Shown: one piece after another, positions 16,201 through 25,203 of the stretch
Layout of the letters: every line of letters starts with the position of its first letter
Numbering within the stretch: position 1 is the stretch's first letter
Origin: Microcaldota archaeon
Lineage (GTDB): Archaea > Micrarchaeota > Micrarchaeia > Micrarchaeales > CABMGC01
NCBI GenBank assembly: GCA_021851065.1
Contig: JAJZJQ010000010.1
Coordinates: forward strand, 1-46,217
Length of the DNA: 46,217 nt
Direction: 5' to 3'
Position numbers and translations under genes: made by a program
Notes under the pieces: generated by a model
What the model was told of the DNA's origin: nothing
The model's database searches: none
Seen by the model: only the letters and a program-made list of their open reading frames with translations

Positions 16201-17743
16201 TCTCATAACTTCTGCCGTTGTAGCTAAATCTCAAAATCGTAGCATCCTCGGCTTGAACAGTAGAAAGATCCCTTCCGGTTTCTTTTATGCATGCTTCATT
16301 TAGTGCACTAACAAATCCTTGTGATTTCAGTAGGTTTATGTCTATTTTTGCTGAAACTTCAATTCCCAGTATAGCGGCAATATGACTCCTGGCCTCATCT
16401 GGGGTCTTTATGCTGCTGAATTTCTTACTCGAACTTATTCGTCGTATTATCGCACTTACATTTGTTTCGTAAGTTTTACCTTTATAGTCCAGGCGTATAG
16501 TCCTTCTGTCATCATTGTCTGCACTTGGCATAGGCAGATCTCTGCCGATTTCCCTAACGCATGCTTCATTTAATGCTCTTATAAAGCCAGGGTCTTTTAG
16601 CATGTCGTCGCTGACTTTGCCGGTTACCTTAAGTCCCAGAATATTTACAAAATATTCTCTTGCTTCTGTACGCCCACTCCCACTAAAGGAAGGGCTGCGA
16701 GCCAAAGATCTCCATAAGCTGCTTAAAGTAGTCTCGTAAACCTTATCCCCATAGGGTATATGAAGAAGAGTATTATCAAACACAACTGCCTGAGATATAT
16801 CCTTTCCAGTTTCCCGCATATAGGCATCATTTACTGCAGTTATGAATTGGGGGTCCGTAGGATCTATAGCTAAATGCCCTCGCGTTCTCTCAATATTGTT
16901 GGCCTGCTTTATTCTTTTGATAGGGGCATCTAAGCCTATTAGAGTTGAAAGATATAACCTTGCTTCTGCCTGCGATCCGATTTCATGGAATTGTGAACTT
17001 CTGCTTATTCTACCAGTAATCGCATCAAAAGGTGTATGGTAGACTTTACCATTATATTCTACCGCTAATACCGTTCTGTCACTTACAGGCACATCTGATA
17101 TGGTTTTGCCGGTTTCGTAGATGCATTTGTCGTTAAGGGCATTGACAAATCCCGGGTCTCGCAGCAGTTCGTCCGTAAGTGGTACTACTTCTTCAAGTTT
17201 CAGAGTATTCACAATATGTTGTTTTGCAGCCCCTTGTGTGGTTATGTCAGCAAACTCAGGACTGTCTTTGATTCTTTGGGTTATAGAATGAATTGTTGCC
17301 TGATAGACCTTACCCCCATATTCTATGGTCAGGACCGTAGAATCTTTCGAGCTGACTTCTGAGAGATTTTTGCCTGTTGTCCTTATACTCGCTTCGTTAA
17401 TGGCTGCCATAAATCCATTATCCTTAAGTAGCTCTGCTGTAACTCTGCCACTATATTCAAGACAGCCGATTTCTGATAGAAACTCTCTGGCTTTAATCAG
17501 AGTGTTTGCTTCTGTAAACGTTGAATTGCCTTTTACTCTTTCTGTAATGCTACGTACACTCGTTTCATAAGTAGCGCCTTTATATTCTATGTGCAGTGGA
17601 GTTCTATCCAGTATGCTGACATCTGAAAAACTGGTGCCAATTTCCCTTTTGCATGCAGCATCTAATGTGCGTACAAACTCGCGTTCCCTTAGAAATTCAA
17701 TGGGTATAGTTTTTCCTTTAACTACTGGTGACATATTTCTCAT
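13250..17743 (-). CDS. Giant SNF2-family ATPase with seven N-terminal repeats
   Basis: The protein has 1497 residues. Residues 23-658 hold seven copies of an 84-101 residue module. A linker and an Ig-like beta domain follow (about 748-815: GEAPGATHIYVAGSWNRRITVDRNGKFSA). After a helical region comes an SNF2 helicase core. Motif I is NDPGLGKT (about 943-950), motif II is LDEAH (about 1055-1059) and motif III is TATPF. The second RecA lobe has TIIFCRYLRQVEEYARLL, CTYGTGGVGVTLNAAKAVVFDD and motif VI QAEDRAHRID. SNF2 ATPases move along double-stranded DNA and remodel bound proteins, so this is probably a cytoplasmic DNA translocase. The repeats are likely recognition or scaffold modules, which is inference. 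Base use is clearly AT-richer than its neighbours, suggesting transfer. It is monocistronic. Confidence 0.85.
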   Translation of the reverse strand: MRNMSPVVKGKTIPIEFLREREFVRTLDAACKREIGTSFSDVSILDRTPLHIEYKGATYETSVRSITERVKGNSTFTEANTLIKAREFLSEIGCLEYSGRVTAELLKDNGFMAAINEASIRTTGKNLSEVSSKDSTVLTIEYGGKVYQATIHSITQRIKDSPEFADITTQGAAKQHIVNTLKLEEVVPLTDELLRDPGFVNALNDKCIYETGKTISDVPVSDRTVLAVEYNGKVYHTPFDAITGRISRSSQFHEIGSQAEARLYLSTLIGLDAPIKRIKQANNIERTRGHLAIDPTDPQFITAVNDAYMRETGKDISQAVVFDNTLLHIPYGDKVYETTLSSLWRSLARSPSFSGSGRTEAREYFVNILGLKVTGKVSDDMLKDPGFIRALNEACVREIGRDLPMPSADNDDRRTIRLDYKGKTYETNVSAIIRRISSSKKFSSIKTPDEARSHIAAILGIEVSAKIDINLLKSQGFVSALNEACIKETGRDLSTVQAEDATILRFSYNGRSYETRISALTKRIRSNPEFNWIENVAAARDYLELIRQGMRPDETRTLLENRANVPPEVIKTSSFLEFLDGLMNAESGKGIRDTSVMDTKRYTIAYDRQTYGDSFNAILNRVSRNCGLNGLSEARQYIEIVKKGMSHEEALTFIKSGQAKWEALDNIMAKIEELNLENLVALLGSDPIRLKIYLMLTRPDLAEIQLNDIVKTSFKGLVTRLNSREKTYLGYDVKISQPTIITKFVNTTENTVKLEGEAPGATHIYVAGSWNRRITVDRNGKFSAKIPLKVAELNEFRIFAINANDLTRSEIKFQKVRQLSPKPDDVEVLIQLLSKSKKEILLQLQNDEKRTELLIRELEQLTLKKFSRSFEEGEMHLQLLLAKTGNPVIKGILDQVLDNFRRVNETVQAPLERSEHLFFFQKYCVYRVVGAMRDGLPGIILANDPGLGKTVVALVATEGKPAVIISPNNVVSTWVEQGRHFIGHGSITGMQFMSRAERIKVLKAAALRGIEREPGLSLRIATNVQFLQGTHDEERFTLINNVLNQNPSNRGILVLDEAHWTTNLDTKQTQGLQMLNPGFLLLVTATPFKNPVTVRRIMGHLLPDDSRFSSDAAFRRSFDENNPNELIALHHMISQHVVRFRKEDVFEEYDPRIPIKEQTGRLPRKEFMPEVEFTTTREQAEAVYLLFKDWAAWTDQYGHYLPPNDSTSKLDNLYSGNSLAKGHALRHIMNDPLYVGEDAASPKHAEVEGIVRKAVEEEGRKTIIFCRYLRQVEEYARLLEDYKPAIFAGAGQGEESVKDEKGNVMKFEANEAGWVLENGYPKPNPKGEPMSALDYERITFMNAPDRKVIICTYGTGGVGVTLNAAKAVVFDDLPDDFVQLYQAEDRAHRIDSDITRTHHDVKYYRVLSRYPEDFLEDMKQVKLRKNSAGAYEDAQPADSDYEDLPSAYTLFFEQGTMDQVTSQKLDGQRVMYKLLIDGIADESIFAEENWGSDNQLL
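15770..17677 (-). repeat. Seven tandem protein modules in the SNF2 gene
   Basis: Units begin at about residues 23, 111, 199, 300, 387, 477 and 575, each with F[VIM]xALNxAC. They share a pattern close to ACxRETGKDxS, then DxTxLxIxYxGKxYET, then AIxxRIxxSxxF, then EARxYLxxI. This reads as helix, beta-hairpin, helix, helix. Unit 7 is the most diverged. The copies differ widely in DNA sequence, so the array is old rather than a recent expansion. Confidence 0.8.
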
Positions 17744-18152
17744 CTATTTTGTGGCATTTACAATACCTTAACCGTGATCAATTGCAGCCCTTGCCAGCTA
17801 AGGTAGCTCAGTTCGTGCATAGTCTTTACGCCGTATTCTTCCCTGTAAGATAGGGAGCTACACCCCCATCTTTTTTTTAAAATTGCTCAGTCTTTACTAT
17901 TACTATAGAACAATTTTATGATATATAAAGCAATAGGATTCTTGTCAGAAAGTTGACGAATTTTCATTGTTTTGGCAATTTATGAAGAGGACTTTTATTG
18001 GCATCGTGAGAATTCAGAGAGTTATAATTCAGAACATCACAAGTACTTTAAGCGGGCTAAACCGTTTCGACTTAAAAGAGCCATTACTCCAAGCATCGAG
18101 AACTTGCCCCCATATGGCCATAACTATGTGCCTAGACGCATATGCCATCTGG
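17744..18152. other. AT-rich gap with a promoter and coding-like fragments
   Basis: On the minus strand at about 17768-17893 an ORF without a proper start reads WGCSSLSYREEYGVKTMHEL and on to a stop just before the SNF2 leader, which looks like a gene relic. On the plus strand GATATATAAAGC (about 17918-17929) is a strong TATA box. It is followed by two overlapping short frames (17967-18377 and 17972-18187), neither recognisable. GTAGCTC and GAGCTAC about 45 bases apart (near 17811 and 17864) could pair. I cannot decide between a small gene, an RNA and debris. Confidence 0.35.
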
Positions 18153-20648
18153 CTACGCCACAAATCTGCCGCGGTTTCTTATCCTAAGGAAGTAAATAGC
18201 CATGGCGATAGCCACTATAAGCGTTATTATGGCTCCTGCCTCCAGGGAATACAGGCTGCTATGCTGCATAGCAGGAGCCGAAGTTGTAGGCTGGGAGGTT
18301 GCAGCTGTAGTCTGGTTCTGTTCTGCTGTCTTCATTATCGCTATAGTAGGATCGCTTGGGATCGCAAAAGTGATTGAGCATGCGCCTGCATTCACTGAGA
18401 ATGGCCTTATCTCAGACCAGCTGTCATTTTTGAGCATGAACGGGGCTATGGCATAGGGTGAATAACTGCATGGATAACGTACCACTGCATCCACGGTGAT
18501 GTTACGGTTGCTGACTGTGAAATTGATAGCGCGGATGAGCACGTTATTTCCACTAGGCAGGCCCGTATCCTTTGAGGTGGTGTTTATTGCAGTCATATTG
18601 AAGCATCCGATGACTCCTGACCCCACGTTGAATACAGCACCGAGAAGAGTATAGTTTATACTGTAGCCGTACTGGTTGCCGTTGCATATAGGAGGCGCTG
18701 TCTGTCCTGACACTTTGATAGATACTTCTATGGGGCTGGGCGACGATGTGGTCGTAGGAATTGTAGAGTATACAGAAGTAGTTGCAATTGATGTTGTAGT
18801 TGCACTGGATGTAGTCGTCTGGCTAGTTGAAGTAGGAGATGTGGTTGGTGGAGTTGTACCGTACACCCCAGTTCCTCCGCTTCCGCAGATTCCCCCTCCG
18901 CAAGGAGGGGCTGTAGTTACTGCAGATGAGGTTGCATTAGTTACAGTTATAATCTGGTTTGCACTGTGAGCAGTGTATCCTGCTGCGTCTGTGACTGTCT
19001 CAAGCACATTGTAGGTTCCTGCGGTACTAAAGACTATGGTGTTCCCATATAGAGCCCAACCCGATGGTGGATTGACAGTATATGCATAAGTATAAGGGGG
19101 TGTACCTCCGGTTACGGTGTTAGTGAATGCGACACTTCCCCCCTGCGCTATTGTGTTGGTCAGCGGTGAGAATGAAGTGAACGCTGGAGGAGCATTGTAG
19201 GTTAGGGTGAGCAGGTTTGACCTTGCCGAAGACCCCGTATTATCTACAACATTCTCGTCAAGGTAGTAAGTCCCTGCGCTGGAGGCTGTGAAGGCGTTGT
19301 CCGATTCAATTAAACCGATGGCATTGTAAGAATATGTAAATGGAGATGTACCGCCAGATACAGTATTTGTGATAGAGATATAATGCCCCACATCAGTAGC
19401 AGTGGTATTTGCGGCGATGAAGATGGAAGGGGGAGGGGCAACAAGCCGTAGGCTGCCGAATGTAGAACCCGGCATGATGCCATTCGGAGGGTATGCTCTT
19501 TCCCTAAACCATTGCCCTTTCCAGTACTCCTCCGAATACAGCCAATTTTCCATATAAATCCCAAAGGCCATAGAGGTTAGATTCTCAGTTTTTGTTGAGG
19601 TGAGTGGATTAGAATAGTTTACATAAAATGTCTGCTGAGATGGCGATGCCGTTAATGTAAGCGCATGCCATCCCGTTGATATAGGAAGGCTTCTTGCCAC
19701 AATATTGCTAGTAGGGTCGATAATGTTAGTCCCTGCCCCATAGGTTATTAATCCGGCTACTCCTGATTTCCAGGTGCCGTAATACCAAAAGGCGCCTTCT
19801 AAGCCGACTTGAGAAGCTGTATTTGGATATGCCTCTGAGATTAACGCATCTTCTGCAAAATTGCCATTATACCCATTTGCGCCATTTGTACCAGCATTTG
19901 TAGTTAACTGGGTTATTCCGCCCGAACCCCCGATATGCGCATAGTCCAGTATCCCATTGGCTATCGTAATGTTTGCGTAGGCATTATTTAACCATAGAGT
20001 CGTATTAAGCGTATTCCCGTGGAAATTGTCGTAAATATTGAACACGTTTGCCCCATCATCATAATATCCATATGAACTTGTACCAAAACTACATCCAGAT
20101 ACAGTGTTCCACGGCTGCGGGCAGGAGAGCTGCGGGGCCTCCCCGGTTATAGTGTTGCTGAGCAGGCTTGTTGAAGTGCCCGCCCACCCAAGGTATATCG
20201 TGTTCTGTGTTGCTGTGCCAGTATCTGCGGCAAGGAACGTATTTGTTGGTATCCTCACCCAGTACAGCACATTCGCGCTGTCTGCAAGGGCATTTGCCGA
20301 GGAATCCGATGTGCATGTCGAATTTGCTGCGTTCTCGTTGATGATGTTGCCCTCCATCCACGAGTTGAGCACGGTGCCGTTTGCTAGGAAGAATTCTGCA
20401 TTGCCAAGGTTGCAGGACTCATACTGTTTGTATGCAATGGCATTGAAGCCTGTGATACTGCTGCTGAATGCATTAGTTGCGCCTATAGCTATTGGAGTAT
20501 TGGCTGCAACTGCGGTGTCCTGGTAGTTGGTTAGCGTTATAGGCAGATATGCGACAATATTTTGAGGCGCAACAACATTTGAGCCAAATGCAGTGCCGCA
20601 TAACAAAGAAGCTAGAATAACCACATATAAGCCGGTACTGCCTGCCAT
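18153..20648 (-). CDS. Large secreted or anchored surface protein (DUF2341-like plus Ig-like repeats)
   Basis: The 831-residue protein starts with a signal peptide (GLYVVILASLLCGTAFG). It continues with a DUF2341-like lectin region (YLPITLTNYQDTAVAANTPI, then YLGWAGTS, YYDDGANVFNIYDNF and NTTLWL). From about residue 410 come two Ig/PKD-like units with the motif GGTxPFTYxY or GGTPPYTYAY. A Ser/Thr-rich stalk (about 590-650) precedes a further beta domain. A single C-terminal helix (AGAIITLIVAIAMAIYFL) followed by RIRNRGRFVA anchors it with the bulk outside. Many NxS/T sites suggest glycosylation. Adhesion or envelope structure is inferred. It is a relative of the 1470-residue neighbour upstream and has its own TATA box (TTTTTTAAGC, about 20681-20690). 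Confidence 0.8.
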   Translation of the reverse strand: MAGSTGLYVVILASLLCGTAFGSNVVAPQNIVAYLPITLTNYQDTAVAANTPIAIGATNAFSSSITGFNAIAYKQYESCNLGNAEFFLANGTVLNSWMEGNIINENAANSTCTSDSSANALADSANVLYWVRIPTNTFLAADTGTATQNTIYLGWAGTSTSLLSNTITGEAPQLSCPQPWNTVSGCSFGTSSYGYYDDGANVFNIYDNFHGNTLNTTLWLNNAYANITIANGILDYAHIGGSGGITQLTTNAGTNGANGYNGNFAEDALISEAYPNTASQVGLEGAFWYYGTWKSGVAGLITYGAGTNIIDPTSNIVARSLPISTGWHALTLTASPSQQTFYVNYSNPLTSTKTENLTSMAFGIYMENWLYSEEYWKGQWFRERAYPPNGIMPGSTFGSLRLVAPPPSIFIAANTTATDVGHYISITNTVSGGTSPFTYSYNAIGLIESDNAFTASSAGTYYLDENVVDNTGSSARSNLLTLTYNAPPAFTSFSPLTNTIAQGGSVAFTNTVTGGTPPYTYAYTVNPPSGWALYGNTIVFSTAGTYNVLETVTDAAGYTAHSANQIITVTNATSSAVTTAPPCGGGICGSGGTGVYGTTPPTTSPTSTSQTTTSSATTTSIATTSVYSTIPTTTSSPSPIEVSIKVSGQTAPPICNGNQYGYSINYTLLGAVFNVGSGVIGCFNMTAINTTSKDTGLPSGNNVLIRAINFTVSNRNITVDAVVRYPCSYSPYAIAPFMLKNDSWSEIRPFSVNAGACSITFAIPSDPTIAIMKTAEQNQTTAATSQPTTSAPAMQHSSLYSLEAGAIITLIVAIAMAIYFLRIRNRGRFVA

Positions 20649-20764
20649 GTACCCAACAGATAAGTTGCTACAACATAGCTTAAAAAACTTTGCAAATACT
20701 CATGGAGGCAGTAGCTGCCGGCAGGTCACTTCATCTGGAATCTGCTGTTAACAAAGTCAGAAGG

Positions 20765-23700
20765 CTACTGTGTATGTTGAGTTAGTTGCCCAGGCTGCAT
20801 CGCAGGAAGTTTAGAAGTATCCATGCCAGGTGGTTTCGCACCCCATGGATGGCGTTTTCTCATCACAAGGTAGTATAGAATACCGACTATCACTGCAATG
20901 GCCAGTATAACTGCGAATATGTGGATTGGACCGCTGCTGGAACTCGTTCCATTGACATCAGAGAGTATTGTTGTTTGGGATGTCTTCTGCGCTGCTGGTG
21001 TAGTGGAATTCTTGGTTGTTATTGTAGTAGTGGCATTATTGCCCACTATTGATGCAGTAGCAGTTGTAGTAGCATTGGTCAATGCAGTAGTTGTAGTTGA
21101 ATTTGCTGCGATAGAATACTTGTTTAATGTGAAGACGTCCAGGTCAACAGTATGCTCTATTGGAAGATAGGATATTGACCTAAGATCTATATATGCAGGG
21201 CCATTGACTGCAGTAATCTGCCCATCTGATACAGTATAAGCATCTCCATTTACAGATATACCTGCTGTTGTTGGAGTTATGAAGTTTATGGTGATAGTTA
21301 TGCTATTGTCGATGAGTTTGACAGTGTGAGTATCGTACTGGGTCTGGTTGTATAGGTGATAGCCGCTTACGATTACATTACCAGTATGTCCGGTAATTAT
21401 CGTGTGATTGTCAAAGGTTATTTCATTGCCAGTTTCAGTTACAGTTGTGTTGAACTGGACAGCCGACGCAGCAGCACTTATGCCGCCACCCCCGCCGCTC
21501 CCGCCGCCTCCTGAGCTGCCTGAACTTCCTGCGGCGCTTATAGTAGTTGTTGCATTGCCAGATTGGTTGACGGTTGCTGTATCGCCAGCTGAACATGAAC
21601 TTTCTGGGGTTGAAGCGAAATCAGAAACACGATAGGCATAAGTACTTGTAGCTGTAGGGGATACGGTAATCGTGTTTGATGTTGCTCCGTTTATTGCATT
21701 GGAATTTGTGCAGGTTGGTGCGACTGAGCCAGATATTACGTACCATTGATAATCATAGGGATTTATCCAGCCGCCCTGGGATTCTTGCCCGTATGTTGAA
21801 TCTGGCATGGCCCCGTTTGGAGGCATAAGTCGTGCCCTTGCCCAGTTATAGTACTCCGTAACCACATAGGAACTTGAAGTAGAAGACACCACGCCAAGAT
21901 AAAGATTTTGTGCTCCGCTCAATGGATTTGAGGATATGGTACCCGAATATCCCCCAAAAGTCGAGTATAGCTGCGGGGCGGTGTACCCGTAGAATGAGGT
22001 CGCTTGGGGCCCGTTATAGCTTACGCTGCTGTATACCCAGCTGCTTGTTGCAATGCCTGCTGGGTTATAGTCCGTGGTAAGCGCACCATCAGAAAGAAAG
22101 GCCTGCTCAAAATATTCGCCGCTATAGCCCATGTTTGTGCTGATCCCATTGGTAATAGAACCAGCAGATGCATTGTTCATTAGACCTATCAGGCCAGAGT
22201 CTGAGTCTGTCTGTGCGCTGGGGTCCCTGACATTTGCCTCTGCTATAAGTGCAGAGTTTGGTAAAGTAGAACCGTCGTAGGAGAATGACGGGACAGTGCC
22301 ATCATATCCATTAATCTCAATCGCATTTATTGTTTTGGAGCCATACGGCTGGCTGGTGGCCTTGCTTACAATATATCCGCCTGGAGATGAGAACAGGACA
22401 TTGGAAGTGTCTCCGTTGAAGTAGGCGGCAAAAACATAAGCGCCATCATCATATTCCCCATAGCTTGGGCTTAGCTGTGGGGCCTCGCCTGTGGGCCCCG
22501 AAGCAGACAATATCCCGCTTGGCATGAAGTCCATGTAGATCACATCATTGCCATTAGCTGGGATAGTATTGTGGAGCCGCACCCAGACCATAGTGTTGGT
22601 AGAAGTGTCTGTTGCATTGGATTCTACCCATGCATATATGGCATTGCCGGATGCAGGGCCATCGGTGAATTCCACATTAGTCCAGTTTGCATCGATATAG
22701 GACACATATTTGAGGCTGTTTATGTTTAACATAACCTGTAAGTTGGCGGCGGTAGCGATGCCCTGGCCGTTGGTTAGCGTTATTGGAACGTAGTATACGT
22801 AGCCTTTAGAGCCGCCTGAGGGGCTGGCGGACAGTGTTATCGGCTGGCCCGCACTTATAGCAGGAGATGCAGGCGTTATTGGCCCTGCAGACAATGCAGG
22901 ATTGACTGTTATTATTGCATTGGTTGTATTTGCCATATCACCTGACCAGTCAGTTACAGTTTCATGTACCGAGTAGGTGCCCGGATCAACAAATTTTATC
23001 GTATTCCCGGTTATCGTAACGCCAGCCATGTCATTAACTGCGTATGCATAGGTGTACGGGGGAGTGCCCCCAGTAACAGCATTGGCGAATGTGACTGACT
23101 GACCAGAATCCAGTGTTGAGGTCTCAGGAGCGAATAGCGTAAATGATGGACGGGCATTGAAAGTCAGTGCAACGAAATTGGAGATGGAATTGGAGTCCTG
23201 AGCATCTTGCACATTTTCAGTTATGTAGTACGTACCTGGAACAGATGCTGTAGCAGTATTGCCACTGAAAGTTACCTGTGATGGGCCGCTGTATGCATAG
23301 GTGTACGGAGGAGTGCCCCCAGTGACAGTATTTGTTAGGTAGATATACTTGCCCACGTCTGTTGATGAGTGGTTAGATGCAATGAAGATGGCCATGCTAT
23401 ATGGATCGTACGTTGCCGACCAGGTGAAATTGTTTACTGTGAAGTTCTCGGTATGGTTATGGGTGTCGCATACCTCATAGCCAAAACTACCGCTGCTCCA
23501 GGTGACGTTGTTCTGCAGGTATCCGTTGTGCTCCAGCCAGACAATCATGGATTTTATATCAATTACGCCAGATTTGCGGTTGATCATGTTGGAGTCGTTG
23601 GTGCCTGGCTTCCATACCAGCTCTGAGCCGAAAACGCACAGGTGCCAAGGCATGCCATCAAATGTGGCAGTGGCATTTGCTGCGCAGTAATACCAAGATG

Positions 23701-25177
23701 GCGCAGTTATGTTTACCTGTATCATCACTTCGTTGTGAGGCGAGCTGTTGAACCACAGATCATATGCAGCCCATGCGGCAGTGTAGTTGTTTTTTGGTAT
23801 GGTGACATTGAAAGATGAAGTAATGGAGGAGAAACTATCCACTCTGCCGGTCATCTTAAATCCTATGTTTGGATAGGTCTCCACGCCCCCCCAATTGCTG
23901 TTTACCTTTCCGGTGATGAACCAATTACCAGGGCCGTACGAGTAAAGTTCTTGCGTATAGTTGTCTGCACCTCCCCAAACATTCTGGCCTACAGCAGGAT
24001 TTGAGGCCGCTCCGATTATATAAGGATCTGGAGAGTAATTACAAAGCCCATATCGTGAGCTTGAGTTGTATTTGGTATATTCGCATATTATAGCATTGGC
24101 ATTTGGATTATAAGCAGTTGGAAGAGGCAGTAGAGTGAATACATTAGCATCGCCACCCCCTGAATCGGCCACATAGCCCAGGGTGCCGGATGGATTTAAG
24201 GCTAAATTTGACATTTCTCCACTTCCGCCGATGACAGGGATTTCATCTGCGAATAATGTGCTGCTTATTGTGTTAATTGCGTATACATCAGTGCTTACGC
24301 CATATACATAAGCAATAGGAGCCCCAGATGGATTGAATGTCACACCACTAGGAGAACCTACATTTGATATGGGCGGCCCTTCCACCGAATTTGTAACGAG
24401 GTTGACTATATCTATCCCGTAATATGTGGAGGAACCGGCGATATAATAAGGCACGTAAGCGAAGGAATCTGATGGGCTGATTGCAATGCTGCGCGGTCCA
24501 GGATCTACTCGTATGGTGCCAGTTACAGAATTAGTCGACATGCTGACCATGCTGATCTCATTTGAATTATAATCAGCAACATAAAGAATCGTGCCAGAAG
24601 GGTTGAATGATATGCCTACAGGGTCGTTGACCCCGGTTATCGTGCCAGTTATGTTATTGGTTTTTGTGCTGATCACGCTGATGGTGTTATTATCCTGGTT
24701 CGCCACGTATACTAAGGTGCCGGATGGATTTATCGCAATTGAAGAAAGGCTTCCGCCAGCAGCATTCATTGGTATTGTGTCTATTATGGAGTTGGACTGG
24801 ACACCCAACACGATAACAGATCCAGCCCACATGGCAGCATATGCGCGTGTGCCATTAGGCATGAATACAAGTGGGGTAGTAAGGCCAGATGGATTCGGAC
24901 CTATGGCATTTATAGTGGTGTTTGTAGCCGTGCTTATTACGTGTATGTATGCACCGCCATAGTTATCTGATATGTATAGGAGCGTTCCGGATGGGTTGAG
25001 GCTTGCTGTTGCAGGGGTAGAGGAGTTTGGTATAAGGATGGTTCTTACGACGCTTAAGGCGCCAGACGAACCGAACGCAGTATGTGCAAGAGCAATGGTT
25101 GCAATGCCTATGGCCAGAAATAAGTGAAGACCTTTGAGGTTGATTCCTGAAGAAGAATTACCCTTCATGCATCCCAT
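20765..25177 (-). CDS. Giant surface protein: beta-propeller, Ig-like repeats, DUF2341-like region, membrane anchor
   Basis: The protein has 1470 residues. After a signal peptide (LHLFLAIGIATIALAHTAFG), residues 35-350 hold about seven YVTN-type propeller blades (pattern NPSGTLLYISD, then VISTATNTTINAI). A beta-rich domain follows (about 355-600). Next come two Ig-like units with GGTPPYTYAY, and a DUF2341-like region (YYVPITLTNGQGIATAANLQVMLNI, YGEYDDGAYVFAAYF). Near the C-terminus there is a Gly/Ser linker, a beta domain, a Thr-rich stalk, one membrane helix (IHIFAVILAIAVIVGILYYLV), a basic stop-transfer and a Pro/Gln-rich tail of about 30 residues. Cell-surface attachment or partner contact is inferred. 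The TATA box GGATTTATATAACC lies just upstream. Confidence 0.8.
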   Translation of the reverse strand: MGCMKGNSSSGINLKGLHLFLAIGIATIALAHTAFGSSGALSVVRTILIPNSSTPATASLNPSGTLLYISDNYGGAYIHVISTATNTTINAIGPNPSGLTTPLVFMPNGTRAYAAMWAGSVIVLGVQSNSIIDTIPMNAAGGSLSSIAINPSGTLVYVANQDNNTISVISTKTNNITGTITGVNDPVGISFNPSGTILYVADYNSNEISMVSMSTNSVTGTIRVDPGPRSIAISPSDSFAYVPYYIAGSSTYYGIDIVNLVTNSVEGPPISNVGSPSGVTFNPSGAPIAYVYGVSTDVYAINTISSTLFADEIPVIGGSGEMSNLALNPSGTLGYVADSGGGDANVFTLLPLPTAYNPNANAIICEYTKYNSSSRYGLCNYSPDPYIIGAASNPAVGQNVWGGADNYTQELYSYGPGNWFITGKVNSNWGGVETYPNIGFKMTGRVDSFSSITSSFNVTIPKNNYTAAWAAYDLWFNSSPHNEVMIQVNITAPSWYYCAANATATFDGMPWHLCVFGSELVWKPGTNDSNMINRKSGVIDIKSMIVWLEHNGYLQNNVTWSSGSFGYEVCDTHNHTENFTVNNFTWSATYDPYSMAIFIASNHSSTDVGKYIYLTNTVTGGTPPYTYAYSGPSQVTFSGNTATASVPGTYYITENVQDAQDSNSISNFVALTFNARPSFTLFAPETSTLDSGQSVTFANAVTGGTPPYTYAYAVNDMAGVTITGNTIKFVDPGTYSVHETVTDWSGDMANTTNAIITVNPALSAGPITPASPAISAGQPITLSASPSGGSKGYVYYVPITLTNGQGIATAANLQVMLNINSLKYVSYIDANWTNVEFTDGPASGNAIYAWVESNATDTSTNTMVWVRLHNTIPANGNDVIYMDFMPSGILSASGPTGEAPQLSPSYGEYDDGAYVFAAYFNGDTSNVLFSSPGGYIVSKATSQPYGSKTINAIEINGYDGTVPSFSYDGSTLPNSALIAEANVRDPSAQTDSDSGLIGLMNNASAGSITNGISTNMGYSGEYFEQAFLSDGALTTDYNPAGIATSSWVYSSVSYNGPQATSFYGYTAPQLYSTFGGYSGTISSNPLSGAQNLYLGVVSSTSSSYVVTEYYNWARARLMPPNGAMPDSTYGQESQGGWINPYDYQWYVISGSVAPTCTNSNAINGATSNTITVSPTATSTYAYRVSDFASTPESSCSAGDTATVNQSGNATTTISAAGSSGSSGGGGSGGGGGISAAASAVQFNTTVTETGNEITFDNHTIITGHTGNVIVSGYHLYNQTQYDTHTVKLIDNSITITINFITPTTAGISVNGDAYTVSDGQITAVNGPAYIDLRSISYLPIEHTVDLDVFTLNKYSIAANSTTTTALTNATTTATASIVGNNATTTITTKNSTTPAAQKTSQTTILSDVNGTSSSSGPIHIFAVILAIAVIVGILYYLVMRKRHPWGAKPPGMDTSKLPAMQPGQLTQHTQ

Positions 25178-25189
25178 TTGAGTATAAGT

Positions 25190-25203
25190 ATTTGGTTATA
25201 TAA
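25190..25203 (-). promoter_or_regulatory. TATA box of the giant surface gene
   Basis: The minus strand reads GGATTTATATAACC, about 20 bases before the ATG at 25177. That spacing is tight, so transcription may begin at or just inside the first codons. MKGNSSSG, four codons later, is an alternative start. Confidence 0.5.

Noticed and set aside
17800-17875. tRNA-like string GGTAGCTCAGTTCG
   Set aside because: It resembles a D-arm, but no acceptor, anticodon or T-arm partners can be built around it.
18676-18969. Plus-strand ORFs over the surface genes (also 20898-21170, 24591-24962, 25889-26122)
   Set aside because: Val/Ala-rich shadows opposite Thr/Asn-rich codons on the other strand; no promoter or family.
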